This document shows positions 9,320 through 18,465 of a DNA stretch of 64,000 nucleotides, piece by piece; position 1 is the first letter of the stretch, and the number at the start of each line of letters is the position of its first letter. A program made the position numbers and the translations under genes. The notes under the pieces were generated by a model. The model did no database searches, had not been told where the DNA came from, and saw nothing but the letters and a program-made list of their open reading frames with translations. Origin of the DNA: an uncultured Ruminococcus sp. (lineage in GTDB: Bacteria; Bacillota; Clostridia; Oscillospirales; Acutalibacteraceae); contig CACZYC010000020.1 in the NCBI GenBank assembly GCA_902785365.1, positions 1-64,000 on the forward strand, given 5' to 3'.

Positions 9320-10975
9320 ATGAGATCAGATTTAATGAAAACAGGCGCCACCCGCGCGCCTCAGCGTTCACTTTTAAAAGCTATCGGACTTACTAACGAG
9401 GAGATTAAACGTCCGTTTATCGCTGTTGTAAATTCCAAGAGCGACTATATCCCCGGGCATAAGCACCTTGACGATATCGCCGAAAAGGTTATGGACGGAA
9501 TCCGCAACGCCGGCGGCGTTCCCTTTGAGTTCAATACCATCGGTGTCTGCGACGGACTCGCAATGAACCACAAGGGTATGAAGTACAGCCTTTGCTCCCG
9601 TGAGCTTATCGCGGATTCTATCGAGGTTATGCTTACAGCTCACCCGCTTGACGCTGTGGTATTTATCCCCAACTGCGACAAGGTTACTCCCGGTATGCTC
9701 CTCGCGGCTTGCAGGCTCAATCTTCCCGCCGTATTTGTTTCGGGTGGTCCTATGCTCCCCGGCGAATACAACGGCGAAAGATACGGTCTCTCCGAGATGT
9801 TTGAGTATGTAGGCTCTCACGCGGCTGGCAAAATCACCGACGAACAGCTTGAAGCGTATGAGGACCACGCTTGTCCCACATGCGGCTCCTGCTCGGGTAT
9901 GTATACAGCTAACTCAATGAACTGTCTCACCGAGGCTATCGGTATGGGACTTCCCGGCAACGGAACACGTCCCGCAATCTCCGGCGCGAGAAGAGCTCTC
10001 GCTCAGGAGGCAGGCGAGCAGGTTATGGAACTGCTCAAAAAGGACATCCGTCCCCGTGATATTATCACTAAGGAAAGCCTCGAGAACGCTCTGCGCTGCG
10101 AGATGGCTCTCGGCTGCTCCAGCAACACTGTGCTTCACTTGCTCGCTATCGCGTATGAGGCGGACGTTCCCGTTGATATCAACCTGATTGACGAAATCAG
10201 CAAGACTACTCCGCAGATTTGTAAGCTAAATCCCGCGGGTAAAATATTTATTACAGACCTCAACGAAAAGGGCGGTATCCCCGCCGTTATGAAGGAACTC
10301 TCCAAGAAGGGCATCATCAACGAGGATTGCGTTACCGTCAAGGGTACGGTAGGCGAGCGTATCAAGGACGCTCCCGCTCCCGACGGCGAGGTTATCCACA
10401 CGGTTGAGAGTCCGCTCAGAGAGGACGGCGGTATAGCAATTCTGTTCGGTAATATCGCTCCCGACGGCGCTGTTGTAAAGCAGGGCGCTGTATCTCCCGA
10501 AATGATGCAGAATACAGGTCCCGCCCGCGTATTTGACAGTGAGGAGGACGCCTGCGAGGCAATTTACGGCGGTAAAATCAATGCGGGCGACGTTGTCGTT
10601 ATCCGCTATGAGGGCCCCAAGGGCGGCCCCGGTATGAGAGAAATGCTCGCCCCGACATCCGCTCTGGTAGGTATGGGACTTGACAGCTCTGTATCACTTA
10701 TTACAGACGGACGTTTCAGCGGCGCTACCAAGGGCGCGGCAGTAGGTCATGTCAGCCCCGAAGCGGCTTCGGGCGGTCTTATCGGTCTTATCGAGGAGGG
10801 CGACACGGTTACTGTTGACATCACCAACCGCAAGCTCACACTCCATGTTGACGACGCTGTTATCGAGGAGAGAAGAAAGAACTTCACCCCCAAGACCAAG
10901 GAGCTTGAGGGCTACATCAAGCGCTATGCCAAGCTTGTTACATCAGGCTCAACAGGCGCGGTATTCGAGAAATAA
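9320..10975 (+). CDS. ilvD: Dihydroxy-acid dehydratase
   Basis: IlvD dehydrates 2,3-dihydroxy-3-methylbutanoate and its isoleucine-pathway homologue to the 2-oxoacids; it is a cytoplasmic Fe-S enzyme of branched-chain amino acid synthesis. The protein is 551 residues, normal for the family. Cluster-binding cysteine motifs are visible as NCDKVTPGM and [17 protein letters not shown], and the C-terminal [19 protein letters not shown] block is typical. The start at 9320 is preferred over the ATG at 9314 because AAGGCAGG at 9304-9311 is then 8 bases away. No other ilv or leu genes are adjacent. It ends at a strong terminator. Confidence 0.96.
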   Translation: MRSDLMKTGATRAPQRSLLKAIGLTNEEIKRPFIAVVNSKSDYIPGHKHLDDIAEKVMDGIRNAGGVPFEFNTIGVCDGLAMNHKGMKYSLCSRELIADSIEVMLTAHPLDAVVFIPNCDKVTPGMLLAACRLNLPAVFVSGGPMLPGEYNGERYGLSEMFEYVGSHAAGKITDEQLEAYEDHACPTCGSCSGMYTANSMNCLTEAIGMGLPGNGTRPAISGARRALAQEAGEQVMELLKKDIRPRDIITKESLENALRCEMALGCSSNTVLHLLAIAYEADVPVDINLIDEISKTTPQICKLNPAGKIFITDLNEKGGIPAVMKELSKKGIINEDCVTVKGTVGERIKDAPAPDGEVIHTVESPLREDGGIAILFGNIAPDGAVVKQGAVSPEMMQNTGPARVFDSEEDACEAIYGGKINAGDVVVIRYEGPKGGPGMREMLAPTSALVGMGLDSSVSLITDGRFSGATKGAAVGHVSPEAASGGLIGLIEEGDTVTVDITNRKLTLHVDDAVIEERRKNFTPKTKELEGYIKRYAKLVTSGSTGAVFEK

Positions 10976-10980
10976 TAAGA

Positions 10981-11009
10981 AAAAGCTTCCCGTTCAGGGA
11001 AGCTTTTTT
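10981..11009. terminator. Bidirectional terminator between ilvD and the HAD phosphatase gene
   Basis: The stem AAGCTTCCC/GGGAAGCTT with a 5-base loop has an A run on its left and a T run on its right, so it can stop transcription from both sides. Its right edge touches the stop codon of the convergent gene. Confidence 0.85.
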
Positions 11010-11586
11010 ATCTTCTTACTTCTTTGTTTTTGAATTGCCATGGAGAAATATCGTTTCCCTTTACCATAAAAGCCTTTTTGCTCATTTTGGCTAGGGGCTC
11101 GTCGTTGTAGCTGTCGGAGTAAAACTCGTCAATTTCCTCGCCGTACTGTTCTTTGAACATCCTGACCTTTTCGTCGCCGTGGCAGTTTTCGCCTGTGTAC
11201 TTACCTGTTTTTACGTCAACCTGAGAGGCGATGAGGTGCTTAATGCCGAGGTAGTCGCAAATCGGTTTGAGCAGAAAATACGGCGAAGCCGATATTACCA
11301 GGTCATCCGGCTTTTGCTGAGCTTTGTACCATGTTTTAATCTTGGTTTTGTTTTGTTTCCAAAAGTCGTCGATGTCCTTTTTCGCGTCAATTTTGGTGAG
11401 GAAGCGATACATATTCTCCTTCATAATCGTCTTTGTGCCGATGTTGAGCACATAGTATCGCACAGCGCCTTTGACGAGCGGAACCGCGAGGTGGAAAATT
11501 CCCTTGTGCCTCTTGAGACAAAAGATGTAAAAGTCCATCGTGGAGTCGCCGTCGTATATTGTTTTGTCAAAATCATATACATTCAT
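11008..11586 (-). CDS. HAD-IB family phosphatase
   Basis: This 192-residue cytoplasmic protein is a haloacid-dehalogenase-type hydrolase of subfamily IB, related to phosphoserine phosphatase. Motif I is DFDKT with nucleophile Asp5 and general acid Asp7; motif II is the SAS near residue 99; the motif III lysine is in GDEKV; motif IV is DSYND. Similar proteins dephosphorylate small phosphomonoesters, or act on glycerol phosphates or phosphoserine. The substrate cannot be told from sequence. It is a single gene with its own promoter and converges on ilvD. Confidence 0.85.
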   Translation of the reverse strand: MNVYDFDKTIYDGDSTMDFYIFCLKRHKGIFHLAVPLVKGAVRYYVLNIGTKTIMKENMYRFLTKIDAKKDIDDFWKQNKTKIKTWYKAQQKPDDLVISASPYFLLKPICDYLGIKHLIASQVDVKTGKYTGENCHGDEKVRMFKEQYGEEIDEFYSDSYNDEPLAKMSKKAFMVKGNDISPWQFKNKEVRR

Positions 11587-11620
11587 ATTTTATCATCCTG
11601 TTTTCGACTAATATATTAAG

Positions 11621-11649
11621 ATTATAGAATAAAAAAATGTAAATTTCAA
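11621..11649 (-). promoter_or_regulatory. Promoter of the HAD phosphatase gene
   Basis: On the minus strand, TTGAAA (11649-11644), a 17-base spacer and TATAAT (11626-11621) give a near-perfect SigA promoter, 35 bases upstream of the start codon. Confidence 0.7.
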
Positions 11650-11667
11650 CCATAAAAGCATTTCTTG

Positions 11668-11707
11668 CTCCCGAGCCCTTGTCCTCGGGAGAATTTTGTA
11701 GTATAAT
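11668..11707 (+). promoter_or_regulatory. Promoter of the DUF5685 operon with an overlapping palindrome
   Basis: TTGTCC (11679-11684), a 17-base spacer and TATAAT (11702-11707) form a promoter reading right. The -35 box sits in the loop of an 8-bp inverted repeat CTCCCGAG/CTCGGGAG (11668-11691), so a repressor could bind there; this is inference. The leader to the start codon at 11877 is about 160 bases and contains the heptamer array. Confidence 0.5.
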
Positions 11708-11780
11708 AACTATAAGTATGTATAAGTGGAACTATGCCTTTTTTCTAAATCTATTATTCGCGTGCGGGCAGAGCCCGCCG

Positions 11781-11820
11781 ATTACTGACCACTGACCACT
11801 GACTACTGACCACTCACTGT
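11781..11820. repeat. Heptamer array (ACTGACC type) in the DUF5685 leader
   Basis: About five degenerate 7-bp units related to CCACTGA/TCAGTGG in tandem. The same unit recurs at about ten other intergenic places in this window. Here it lies between the predicted promoter and the start codon, so it is probably transcribed. Confidence 0.8.
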
Positions 11821-11876
11821 ACGGACAGGCACAAAGACCTGTTTCTTGTGCGATACAATATATTGAGGTATATACT

Positions 11877-12722
11877 TTGTTCGGCTATGTAAGAATCCAA
11901 AAAAGTGAATTACTTGTGCGTGAATATGACGCCTACAAGTCTGTTTATTGCGGACTCTGCAAGCGTATGGGCAAGGACTATTCCTTTCTCTCACGCTTTA
12001 TTCTCAGCTATGACTGCACGTTCTACGCGATTTTTCTTATGTCGCTGAGAAGCTCGTGCAAGGGCTTCGAGAACGGACGCTGTCGTTTTAATCCTCTAAA
12101 GAAGTGTATGTTCTGTCAATGTGGGGACGACGCTTTGTCAAAAGCCGCGGCGCTCAGTGTGATACTCGCGTTTTATAAGCTGGAGGATAATATCAGCGAC
12201 AGCGGTTTCCTGAAGCGGCTGGGGTGCAAGCTTGTCCGTCCGTTTTTCGCCCGCTGGCGCAAAAAAGCGGCTGAAAGATATAGAGAGATTGACGAGTTCG
12301 CGCGTAATATGATGGACGCTCAAAGCGAGGCGGAAAAGAATCCCGAGTGCGGAATTGACGCCGCCGCCGACCCGAGCGCGGCAATGCTCTCAAACGTTCT
12401 TTGCCTTGAAGCCGTGGACGAAATCAGCGAACGGCTTTACCGTCAGATAGGATACGGACTGGGCAGATTCATCTATCTCATTGACGCCTTGGACGACTAT
12501 GACGACGACGTTAAATCGGGCGGATTTAACCCGATTAAGAACTTGGGACAAGACAAATTCGAGGTTATGAACAACAACCTCTCGCAGGCTCTGGCGATGG
12601 TTTTTGACGCGTACAACCTGCTTGATACAGTAGATTTTAAAGGTATTACAGACAATATTATTCTCAAAGGTCTGCCGAGTGTGCAGGCTGAGATAATACG
12701 GAAGGTGAAGGAAAATGACTAA
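11877..12722 (+). CDS. DUF5685 family protein
   Basis: A 281-residue soluble protein with the N-terminal signature [20 protein letters not shown] and clustered cysteines ([26 protein letters not shown]) of the uncharacterised DUF5685 family found in Clostridia. The remainder is mostly helical with an Asp-rich segment ([11 protein letters not shown]). The start is TTG at 11877 with TTGAGGT at 11863-11869. It is the first gene of a probable seven-gene operon and overlaps the following J-domain gene by 8 bases. The cysteine pattern could bind a metal, but no function is known. Confidence 0.75.
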   Translation: MFGYVRIQKSELLVREYDAYKSVYCGLCKRMGKDYSFLSRFILSYDCTFYAIFLMSLRSSCKGFENGRCRFNPLKKCMFCQCGDDALSKAAALSVILAFYKLEDNISDSGFLKRLGCKLVRPFFARWRKKAAERYREIDEFARNMMDAQSEAEKNPECGIDAAADPSAAMLSNVLCLEAVDEISERLYRQIGYGLGRFIYLIDALDDYDDDVKSGGFNPIKNLGQDKFEVMNNNLSQALAMVFDAYNLLDTVDFKGITDNIILKGLPSVQAEIIRKVKEND

Positions 12723-13302
12723 AAACCCGTATGAAGTTTTGGGCGTTTCAATGGACGCCTCGGAAGCGGAGATTAAAGCCGCTTATCGTGAACTCGCGAA
12801 AAAATATCATCCCGATAATTATCAGGACAGTCCGTTAGCCGACCTCGCCGAGGAAAAGATGAAAGAGGTCAACGAGGCTTACGAGGAAATTATGCAGGCC
12901 AAGAAGAACGGTTCCAACGCTACGGGCGGCGGCTACAACTATTCCGCGTCGTCCGAATACGCTAATGTACGCGCGCTGATTCAACAGAACAGGCTCGACG
13001 AAGCCGAGAGAATCCTCGAAGGAATCACGGGCGACCACAGCGCCGAGTGGTACTTCCTCAGGGGAATGTGCTATTACAGACGTGGCTGGGCTCAGCAGGC
13101 TGTACAGCATTTTCAGAGAGCGTGTACTATGGAACCCAACAATATGGAGTACCGTCAGGCTCTCAACAATATGAGCCGTCAGCAGAGTTACGGCTACGGC
13201 GGTTACAATACTACCGGTATGAACCAAGGCTCTCAGTGCGGCGTGTGTGATATCTGCGCGGGACTTATGTGTATGGACTGCCTGTGCAGGGGTTGTTGCT
13301 GA
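12715..13302 (+). CDS. J-domain protein with TPR-like repeats and a cysteine-rich tail
   Basis: The first 65 residues form a J domain with HPD at 32-34, which would stimulate the ATPase of a DnaK-type Hsp70. It lacks the Gly/Phe region and zinc-finger domain of full DnaJ. Residues about 85-155 look like two TPR-type helical hairpins ([31 protein letters not shown]). The tail has eight cysteines in its last 22 residues (CGVCDIC, CMDC, CRGCC), suggesting metal binding or membrane attachment. It overlaps DUF5685 by 8 bases and shares one base with the following gene, so translation is probably coupled. It is not the housekeeping dnaJ. Confidence 0.85.
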   Translation: MTKNPYEVLGVSMDASEAEIKAAYRELAKKYHPDNYQDSPLADLAEEKMKEVNEAYEEIMQAKKNGSNATGGGYNYSASSEYANVRALIQQNRLDEAERILEGITGDHSAEWYFLRGMCYYRRGWAQQAVQHFQRACTMEPNNMEYRQALNNMSRQQSYGYGGYNTTGMNQGSQCGVCDICAGLMCMDCLCRGCC

Positions 13303-13841
13303 TGAAACGCGACACATACAGAGTTGCTTTCTGCGGACTTATAACCGCTTTGTCATTTGTGCTTATGCTTATGACGAATCTTATCCCCGTAGGTACTTTT
13401 GCTTTCCCGTGTCTCGCGGGAGTGCTCCTTGTGGCGGTTGTCATAGAGTTCGGCTGGAAATGGGCTTTGGCGGCGTTCGCCGCGGTTTCAATATTATCCG
13501 TTCTGTTCGCGGGGGACAAGGAAGCGGTTGTGTATTTCATAGCTTTCTTCGGGTTCTATCCGATTTTAAAGAGCGGCATAGAAAGACTTCGTTCCAAAGC
13601 GGTTCAGTACATAATAAAATACGCCGTATTTACCGTGTGTGTTGTCGGCGCGTTTATGTTCACGAAATTTGTGCTGTTAATTCCCGACGACGAGTTCACC
13701 GTTATGGGTGTGTATATTCCGTGGGTGTTCCTGATTGTCGGCGAAGCGGCGTTCATTGTTTACGATATGTTTGTGACAATCATAGTTACAAACTATTTGG
13801 TTAAGGTAAGAAAAAAATTGTTTAAGGATAAGTTTATTTAG
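13302..13841 (+). CDS. Small integral membrane protein, ECF S-component-like
   Basis: A 179-residue protein with five or six hydrophobic helices. The N-terminal RVAFCGLITALSFVLM and the overall size resemble substrate-binding S components of energy-coupling-factor transporters, but no specific S-component motif is clear. The ATG at 13302 shares its A with the upstream TGA. No ECF A or T genes are nearby. It could equally be an unrelated membrane protein of the DUF5685 operon. Confidence 0.6.
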   Translation: MKRDTYRVAFCGLITALSFVLMLMTNLIPVGTFAFPCLAGVLLVAVVIEFGWKWALAAFAAVSILSVLFAGDKEAVVYFIAFFGFYPILKSGIERLRSKAVQYIIKYAVFTVCVVGAFMFTKFVLLIPDDEFTVMGVYIPWVFLIVGEAAFIVYDMFVTIIVTNYLVKVRKKLFKDKFI

Positions 13842-13862
13842 TGGAACTAAGAAGGTACAGGT

Positions 13863-16160
13863 ATGAGAATTGCAAGAAAAATATCGGCAATTTTGCTGAT
13901 AATAACAATTGTATTATCACTTCAGCTGTTGCCCGCTCAGGCGGCTAACGCTTTACCGACAGGCTCCGTAAACACTTCCGGTGTTAACCTGCGTTCGGGA
14001 GCCGGAACCACTTATTCGGTTGTCGAAACTATGGCTAAAAACACCAAGGTTACTCTGCTAAGCTGCAAGCGTTACAACACTGATTGGTATCATATAAAGG
14101 TTAAATCATCAGGCAAAAAGGGTTATGTCCACAGGGACTATCTCAAAATCAACAGCGGACAGCTCTATATTCCCGCCTCCGCGACTGGCTACAAGGGTTA
14201 TACTGTCAAATATACCAACGTGCTTAACACTACGGGTCAGGCAATAAGCTGGTCAAGCTCAGACAAGAGCATTGCCGAAATTGACAAAAACGGAAAAGCC
14301 ACATGCAAAAAAGCGGGAAGCGTTACCGTTACGGCAAAAGCGGGAAGCAAAAAGCTCACTTCCAAGCTCACCGTCAAGAACGCCGACGTAACCCTCAACA
14401 AAACGAGCCTTACACTTTTTAAGGACGGCGATACCGCCAAGCTTACAGCCACCTGCGCAAAAGCGGTGACATGGACAAGTTCAAACACCTCCGTGGCAAC
14501 GGTATCTAACGGAACTGTAACTCCCAAGGCGATCGGTACGGCTACAATCAAAGCCGCGAGCAAATCGGGCTCGGCTTCTTGTAAGGTTACGGTTAAAAAA
14601 CTCACGATTACTCTCAGCGTTACAAAGTCGACGATGTATGTCGGTAACTACGCTATAATAACGCCCTCGGGCGGCAAGAGCGGATATACTTATTCCAGCA
14701 GCAATACATCCGTTATTACGGTCAACAGCAAGGGTATTGTGAACGCTAAGGCCGCGGGCACCGCCAAGGTTACAGTCAAGAGCGGTTCGCTTTCTGAAAC
14801 AAAGAAATTTACCGTAAAATCGGGTTCTAACATTGCTCTTTCGCATACCGCGGGAACTTTGCTCGCCACAAAAACGCTCTACATAAAGTCGACCACAGGC
14901 GGCGTTAAATGGAAAACCAGCAACAAAGCGGTAGCGACAGTAAGCAAGGGATACGTTTACGGCGTCAATAAGGGCTACGCCGTAATTTCCGCGTATACTT
15001 CCTCGGGCTGTAAGGACTGCCTTGTAACTGTCAAGGCGGCTGAGCCCATAAGATTTGTGTATACATCCGAGAACTCCGTGCTCCTCAATAAAACCGTCAA
15101 AGCTATCGCTATTACGGACAAAGTCAGGACGAAGGTAAAATTCAAGCTTAAATCTCCGTCGGGCAAAATCATCTGGGTAAAGAACCCCTCAAAGTCCGTC
15201 AGCTCAAAGCGTATTACGTGGAAAGCTGATACAAAAAAGATGACTGAGGCGGGGGTATATGATATTACCGCTTACGCGCGCACAAAGTCCAACTCCGATT
15301 ATAAGACAAGCGCGGGCGGCAAGTCCACGTTCTATGTCAGCAAATGCACAAGCAGAGCCACTACGGATTATGGCAAGAGGAGAGCGACAACATCTCTGCT
15401 TAAGAATATCGCGAGCTTCGAGGGTTTTCTTTCCAAGGTTACTCCCGACGCGATTGTCGCGGATTCTCCGACGGTAGGATACGGCAAGGTCGTTTACCCG
15501 GGCGATACATTCTACAACGGAATGACCAAGTCCGAGGCGTTCGCCTATCTGGCAAAGACTGTCAACGAGTCGGGTTTTACCTCGCGGGTAAACAAGCTTC
15601 TCACGGATAATAAAATCAAGTTTAATCAGACGCAGTTCGACGCTCTGGTAGACTTTTCATACAACCTCGGAGCGTACGCTATTGAGATGGATTCTTCGTT
15701 TATGTCTATGCTCAAAAACACATACGGCAAAGATTCCTACAAGCTCACGGGTTATATCAGAGTTCCCTCAGCCGAGATGAAGAAGAGCGCGAGCAGCAGC
15801 TCAGCTACACTCAAAAAGGTTAAGGCGGGCTCAATTGTAAAGCTCACATCAAGCACCGCAAAAAGCGGTTACTACAAGGTGAAATACAGCTCAACCACGG
15901 GATACGTCAAGACAAGTCAGATTACACAGCGTACCACCTCAACAACCGTGCGCGACCTCAAAAACACAAGCTACAGCAAGCTCAAGTCTATTCTGCTGCC
16001 GTATCATCACGCGTCGGGAAGCTGTTACTGGGGACTTCTTTACAGAAGAACAGACGAAGTCGAAATGTACTATTTCCGCGACTACACCGTGGACGGCGTA
16101 AATAACGACTATATGATGAAGTATTACTGTTCCCGCAATTCGAATTTCGGAATGGGATAA
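13863..16160 (+). CDS. Secreted SH3 / Ig-like (Big2) / GH24 lysozyme-like protein
   Basis: A 765-residue exported protein. A signal peptide covers residues 1-27. It is followed by a bacterial SH3 domain (about 33-95), about four bacterial Ig-like group 2 domains (about 96-395), another beta domain (about 396-495), and a GH24 lysozyme-like domain beginning near 510. The catalytic Glu would be in IASFEGF (about 520), followed by an Asp/Thr pair in ADSPTVGYG. After the core helix (QFDALVDFSYNLG) comes an SH3 domain (about 640-700). The terminal lysozyme-like segment GLLYRRTDEVEMYYF follows, so the SH3 appears inserted in the enzyme fold. Probable role: cleaving peptidoglycan in its own or another wall. 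AAGGTACAGGT precedes the ATG. Its place in the DUF5685 operon is inferred from spacing (21 bases). Confidence 0.85.
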   Translation: MRIARKISAILLIITIVLSLQLLPAQAANALPTGSVNTSGVNLRSGAGTTYSVVETMAKNTKVTLLSCKRYNTDWYHIKVKSSGKKGYVHRDYLKINSGQLYIPASATGYKGYTVKYTNVLNTTGQAISWSSSDKSIAEIDKNGKATCKKAGSVTVTAKAGSKKLTSKLTVKNADVTLNKTSLTLFKDGDTAKLTATCAKAVTWTSSNTSVATVSNGTVTPKAIGTATIKAASKSGSASCKVTVKKLTITLSVTKSTMYVGNYAIITPSGGKSGYTYSSSNTSVITVNSKGIVNAKAAGTAKVTVKSGSLSETKKFTVKSGSNIALSHTAGTLLATKTLYIKSTTGGVKWKTSNKAVATVSKGYVYGVNKGYAVISAYTSSGCKDCLVTVKAAEPIRFVYTSENSVLLNKTVKAIAITDKVRTKVKFKLKSPSGKIIWVKNPSKSVSSKRITWKADTKKMTEAGVYDITAYARTKSNSDYKTSAGGKSTFYVSKCTSRATTDYGKRRATTSLLKNIASFEGFLSKVTPDAIVADSPTVGYGKVVYPGDTFYNGMTKSEAFAYLAKTVNESGFTSRVNKLLTDNKIKFNQTQFDALVDFSYNLGAYAIEMDSSFMSMLKNTYGKDSYKLTGYIRVPSAEMKKSASSSSATLKKVKAGSIVKLTSSTAKSGYYKVKYSSTTGYVKTSQITQRTTSTTVRDLKNTSYSKLKSILLPYHHASGSCYWGLLYRRTDEVEMYYFRDYTVDGVNNDYMMKYYCSRNSNFGMG

Positions 16161-16222
16161 GTTTTCATAAAAACCTTTTGCGGCGCATACTCTTAGTCAG
16201 GACAACCTGACGGAGTGATGAA

Positions 16223-16885
16223 ATGCAAGGAATAGTTTTTACTTACAGAAAAAGAAAACAAAGCGGAAAAACCCGCTTAATTAACTCAAAAAAAGATTTA
16301 AGAATTTTACTGCGTAAGTGGGGCGGCGTTATGTTGTTCTCACTTACGCTGGTTATCGGATTGACCGCGGGCACTTTGTGCTCAGGAAATCTCAGCCGCG
16401 AAACTCTAAAGAATCTGGACTTTCTTTTCGCCACCAATATGCCCGCGAGACTGTCGGGCGGAGCGTGGGGCGCTTTCTGCGCGGGGTTTGCTTCGGACTT
16501 TTTGTTTTTGATCGCGGCGTTCCTTATGGGGCTGAGCCTTTGGGGAGCGGCGGTTCTGCCGCTAATCGCTTTTTTCAGGGGCTTCGGCGTCGGTGTCAGC
16601 GCGGGCTATCTTATTATGACCTACGGGCTCAAGGGACTTGTGTTCTATATTTCCGTGCTTTTACCGAGTATCGCGGTTTCCTGTGTCGCGCTGGTTTATG
16701 AGCTCGGCGTGTCTTTTGCGGTTTTCAGGAGCATTCTGCGGAATGTTCTGGGCAAAACCTCGGGCGGCTTGAAGGAAACGCTCGCGCGGTATTTCAGAAG
16801 CTCGCTCAGATACCTTGTTATAACTTTTTCGGCTTCCGTGATCGGCTCGGCGCTCTGGGTTGGTCTGGCGGGACTTTTCTTTTGA
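16223..16885 (+). CDS. SpoIIM-like membrane protein
   Basis: A 220-residue protein with a basic N terminus and about five membrane helices. The pattern (LTAGTLCSGNLS, a loop, then FFRGFGVGVSAGYL) resembles stage II sporulation protein M, which with SpoIID and SpoIIP remodels septal peptidoglycan during engulfment. SpoIID and SpoIIP are not adjacent, so it may be a paralogue with another role. GGAG at 16212-16215 supports the ATG at 16223. It lies downstream of the lysozyme-like gene, a second link to the wall. Confidence 0.65.
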   Translation: MQGIVFTYRKRKQSGKTRLINSKKDLRILLRKWGGVMLFSLTLVIGLTAGTLCSGNLSRETLKNLDFLFATNMPARLSGGAWGAFCAGFASDFLFLIAAFLMGLSLWGAAVLPLIAFFRGFGVGVSAGYLIMTYGLKGLVFYISVLLPSIAVSCVALVYELGVSFAVFRSILRNVLGKTSGGLKETLARYFRSSLRYLVITFSASVIGSALWVGLAGLFF

Positions 16886-16909
16886 TTATTATGTTTAAGT
16901 ATTTTCGGG

Positions 16910-17851
16910 GTGATGGATTTGGAAAAAACCAAATATGGTTTTATCCGCTTTTTTAACGGATATTTTAAAAATTTTCATAAGCTTCTGCTTACAAATATCC
17001 TGTTTGCGGTTCCCGCGGCGGCGTTTATCTCGCTGTTTCTCGTGATAAGCAAACTGAGCGGACTTAACCTGAGCTTAATTGAGCTTCTGCCGATTATATT
17101 CTGCTTTCCGTTCTTTGCGGGTGTTACCGTAATAACAAGAAATATCGCCCGCGGGGACAAGAAAGTCCCTGTCGTAAGGTTGTATTTCAAGGGAATAAAG
17201 GATAACTTCCTGAGATTTCTGGTGCACGGAATTGTATTTTATATAGCGTTCTTTTTGTGCTATATCTCCATAGCGCTCTACTGGCGCAACGCGCAGATTA
17301 ACAACTTCTACTTTGTGCCTTTCGGCGTTACGGTGCTCATCGCTGTGGCGGTGCTGTTTATCTTCTATAACGTCCCCGCTATGACAGTTACGTTCAAGCT
17401 GAGGATGGGAACGATTTACAAGAACGCGGCGCTGATGAGCTTCGGCGAAATCAAAAATAACTTCTTTTCCACGATCGGTTTGTTCCTGCTGTTTTTGTTT
17501 GTCGCGAGTATCTATCTTGTGATTCCCGATTTGCTTATCAGGAACATTGTCGGGGTTGCGCTTTGCTCGCTTCTTGTTCCGTCTACCGCTTCGTTTATCA
17601 TCAACTTTTACACCTTCAAGGATATGGCAAGGATGATTTCCGAGGACGGCGGACGCTCGGCGGGAATCAAGGAAGAGGAGAAGAAAGACGAGGAGGAAAT
17701 CCTCGATTTCTCTCAACTCGATCTGGACGAAAACAAGGATATGGACGAGTTTTTATTTTTTGGCGGTAAAATGGTCAAGAGAGGAACTCTCATAAAAATG
17801 CGTGACGCTCAGGAGGCAAAGGATGAGCAAAACAAAGAAAAAAAGAAATAA
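16910..17851 (+). CDS. DUF624-like (YesL-type) membrane protein with acidic tail
   Basis: A 313-residue protein with about six membrane helices. The short charged segments YFKGIKDNFLRF and YKNAALMSFGEIKNNF lie where DUF624/YesL proteins carry similar motifs. The last 70 residues are very acidic and then lysine-rich and probably cytoplasmic. Start could be GTG 16910 or ATG 16913; the ribosome site is weak (GGGG). It lies 24 bases after the SpoIIM-like gene and overlaps the following gene by 29 bases. The function of the family is unknown. Confidence 0.6.
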   Translation: MMDLEKTKYGFIRFFNGYFKNFHKLLLTNILFAVPAAAFISLFLVISKLSGLNLSLIELLPIIFCFPFFAGVTVITRNIARGDKKVPVVRLYFKGIKDNFLRFLVHGIVFYIAFFLCYISIALYWRNAQINNFYFVPFGVTVLIAVAVLFIFYNVPAMTVTFKLRMGTIYKNAALMSFGEIKNNFFSTIGLFLLFLFVASIYLVIPDLLIRNIVGVALCSLLVPSTASFIINFYTFKDMARMISEDGGRSAGIKEEEKKDEEEILDFSQLDLDENKDMDEFLFFGGKMVKRGTLIKMRDAQEAKDEQNKEKKK

Positions 17852-18317
17852 GAAACACCAGCCCGAAAAAAAGAAAAAGAGCAACAAAAAGACAATAATA
17901 ATTACAGTTTGTGTTGCGTGCGCGGCGGCGCTTATTGTGGCGGGCACTATCATAGCGGACAGGCTAACCAATGTTAAATACGCAGGCTTTGTCGACAAAA
18001 GTTTCAACAGCCAATCTGCTTATGACTCCAAGGGCAAAGAGGTGGATTTGCGCGACGTTTATGTCAACGCCGAGCGTTACGATACCTATACGGGCTCTCT
18101 CGGATTCAAAGAAGACAGCACTTTTTCAATGTGGATGGGTCCCGGTCCCGACGACGGCAGTCACGACGGTACATTCACCTACAACATGGGTGACAGCGTA
18201 ATCAACGGCGAGTTCAAAAACGGTAATAAGGTGAAATTCAAAATTGTCAGGGACAAAAACGGCGACATCAAACGCATTGAAGCGCCCTACGGAGAATATA
18301 CAATATATTTCAGCTGA
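17823..18317 (+). CDS. Single-pass membrane protein of unknown function
   Basis: A 164-residue protein. Residues 1-20 are almost all Lys/Arg/Asn, residues about 22-46 form one membrane helix, and the remaining 118 residues are outside and rich in beta-strand pattern, with Gly/Asp loops ([13 protein letters not shown]). It resembles a small lipocalin-like or META-like beta fold, but I do not recognise a family. AGGAGG at 17811-17816 selects the ATG at 17823. It is the last gene of the operon and ends before a terminator. Confidence 0.75.
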   Translation: MSKTKKKRNKKHQPEKKKKSNKKTIIITVCVACAAALIVAGTIIADRLTNVKYAGFVDKSFNSQSAYDSKGKEVDLRDVYVNAERYDTYTGSLGFKEDSTFSMWMGPGPDDGSHDGTFTYNMGDSVINGEFKNGNKVKFKIVRDKNGDIKRIEAPYGEYTIYFS

Positions 18318-18327
18318 ACAAGAGTTG

Positions 18328-18358
18328 TTCCCCCTGGGATTCAGGGGGAATTATTTTT
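18328..18358 (+). terminator. Terminator of the DUF5685 operon
   Basis: A 9-bp stem TTCCCCCTG/CAGGGGGAA with a 5-base loop followed by TTATTTTT, 10 bases after the stop codon. Confidence 0.88.
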
Positions 18359-18390
18359 ACCAAAAACTGTCTGTAATTGTCAATTTGCTA

Positions 18391-18419
18391 TTGCTAAACA
18401 ACGGCGATTGTTGTATAAT
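18391..18419 (+). promoter_or_regulatory. Promoter of pgk
   Basis: TTGCTA (18391-18396), a 17-base spacer and TATAAT (18414-18419). It lies 47 bases upstream of the pgk start and just after a terminator. Confidence 0.6.
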
Positions 18420-18465
18420 TATTATGACTATGAAGTTAATCTTCACGCAGAAAGGAAGTACAAAA

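Noticed and set aside
13247..13804. 185-codon frame overlapping the ECF-like membrane gene in another frame
   Set aside because: Its product is Arg/Cys-rich without membrane helices, and the overlapping frame begins with TGATG coupling to the J-domain gene.
18244..18465. 74-codon N-terminal extension of phosphoglycerate kinase
   Set aside because: It crosses a terminator and the pgk promoter; the ATG at 18466 gives a normal family N terminus.
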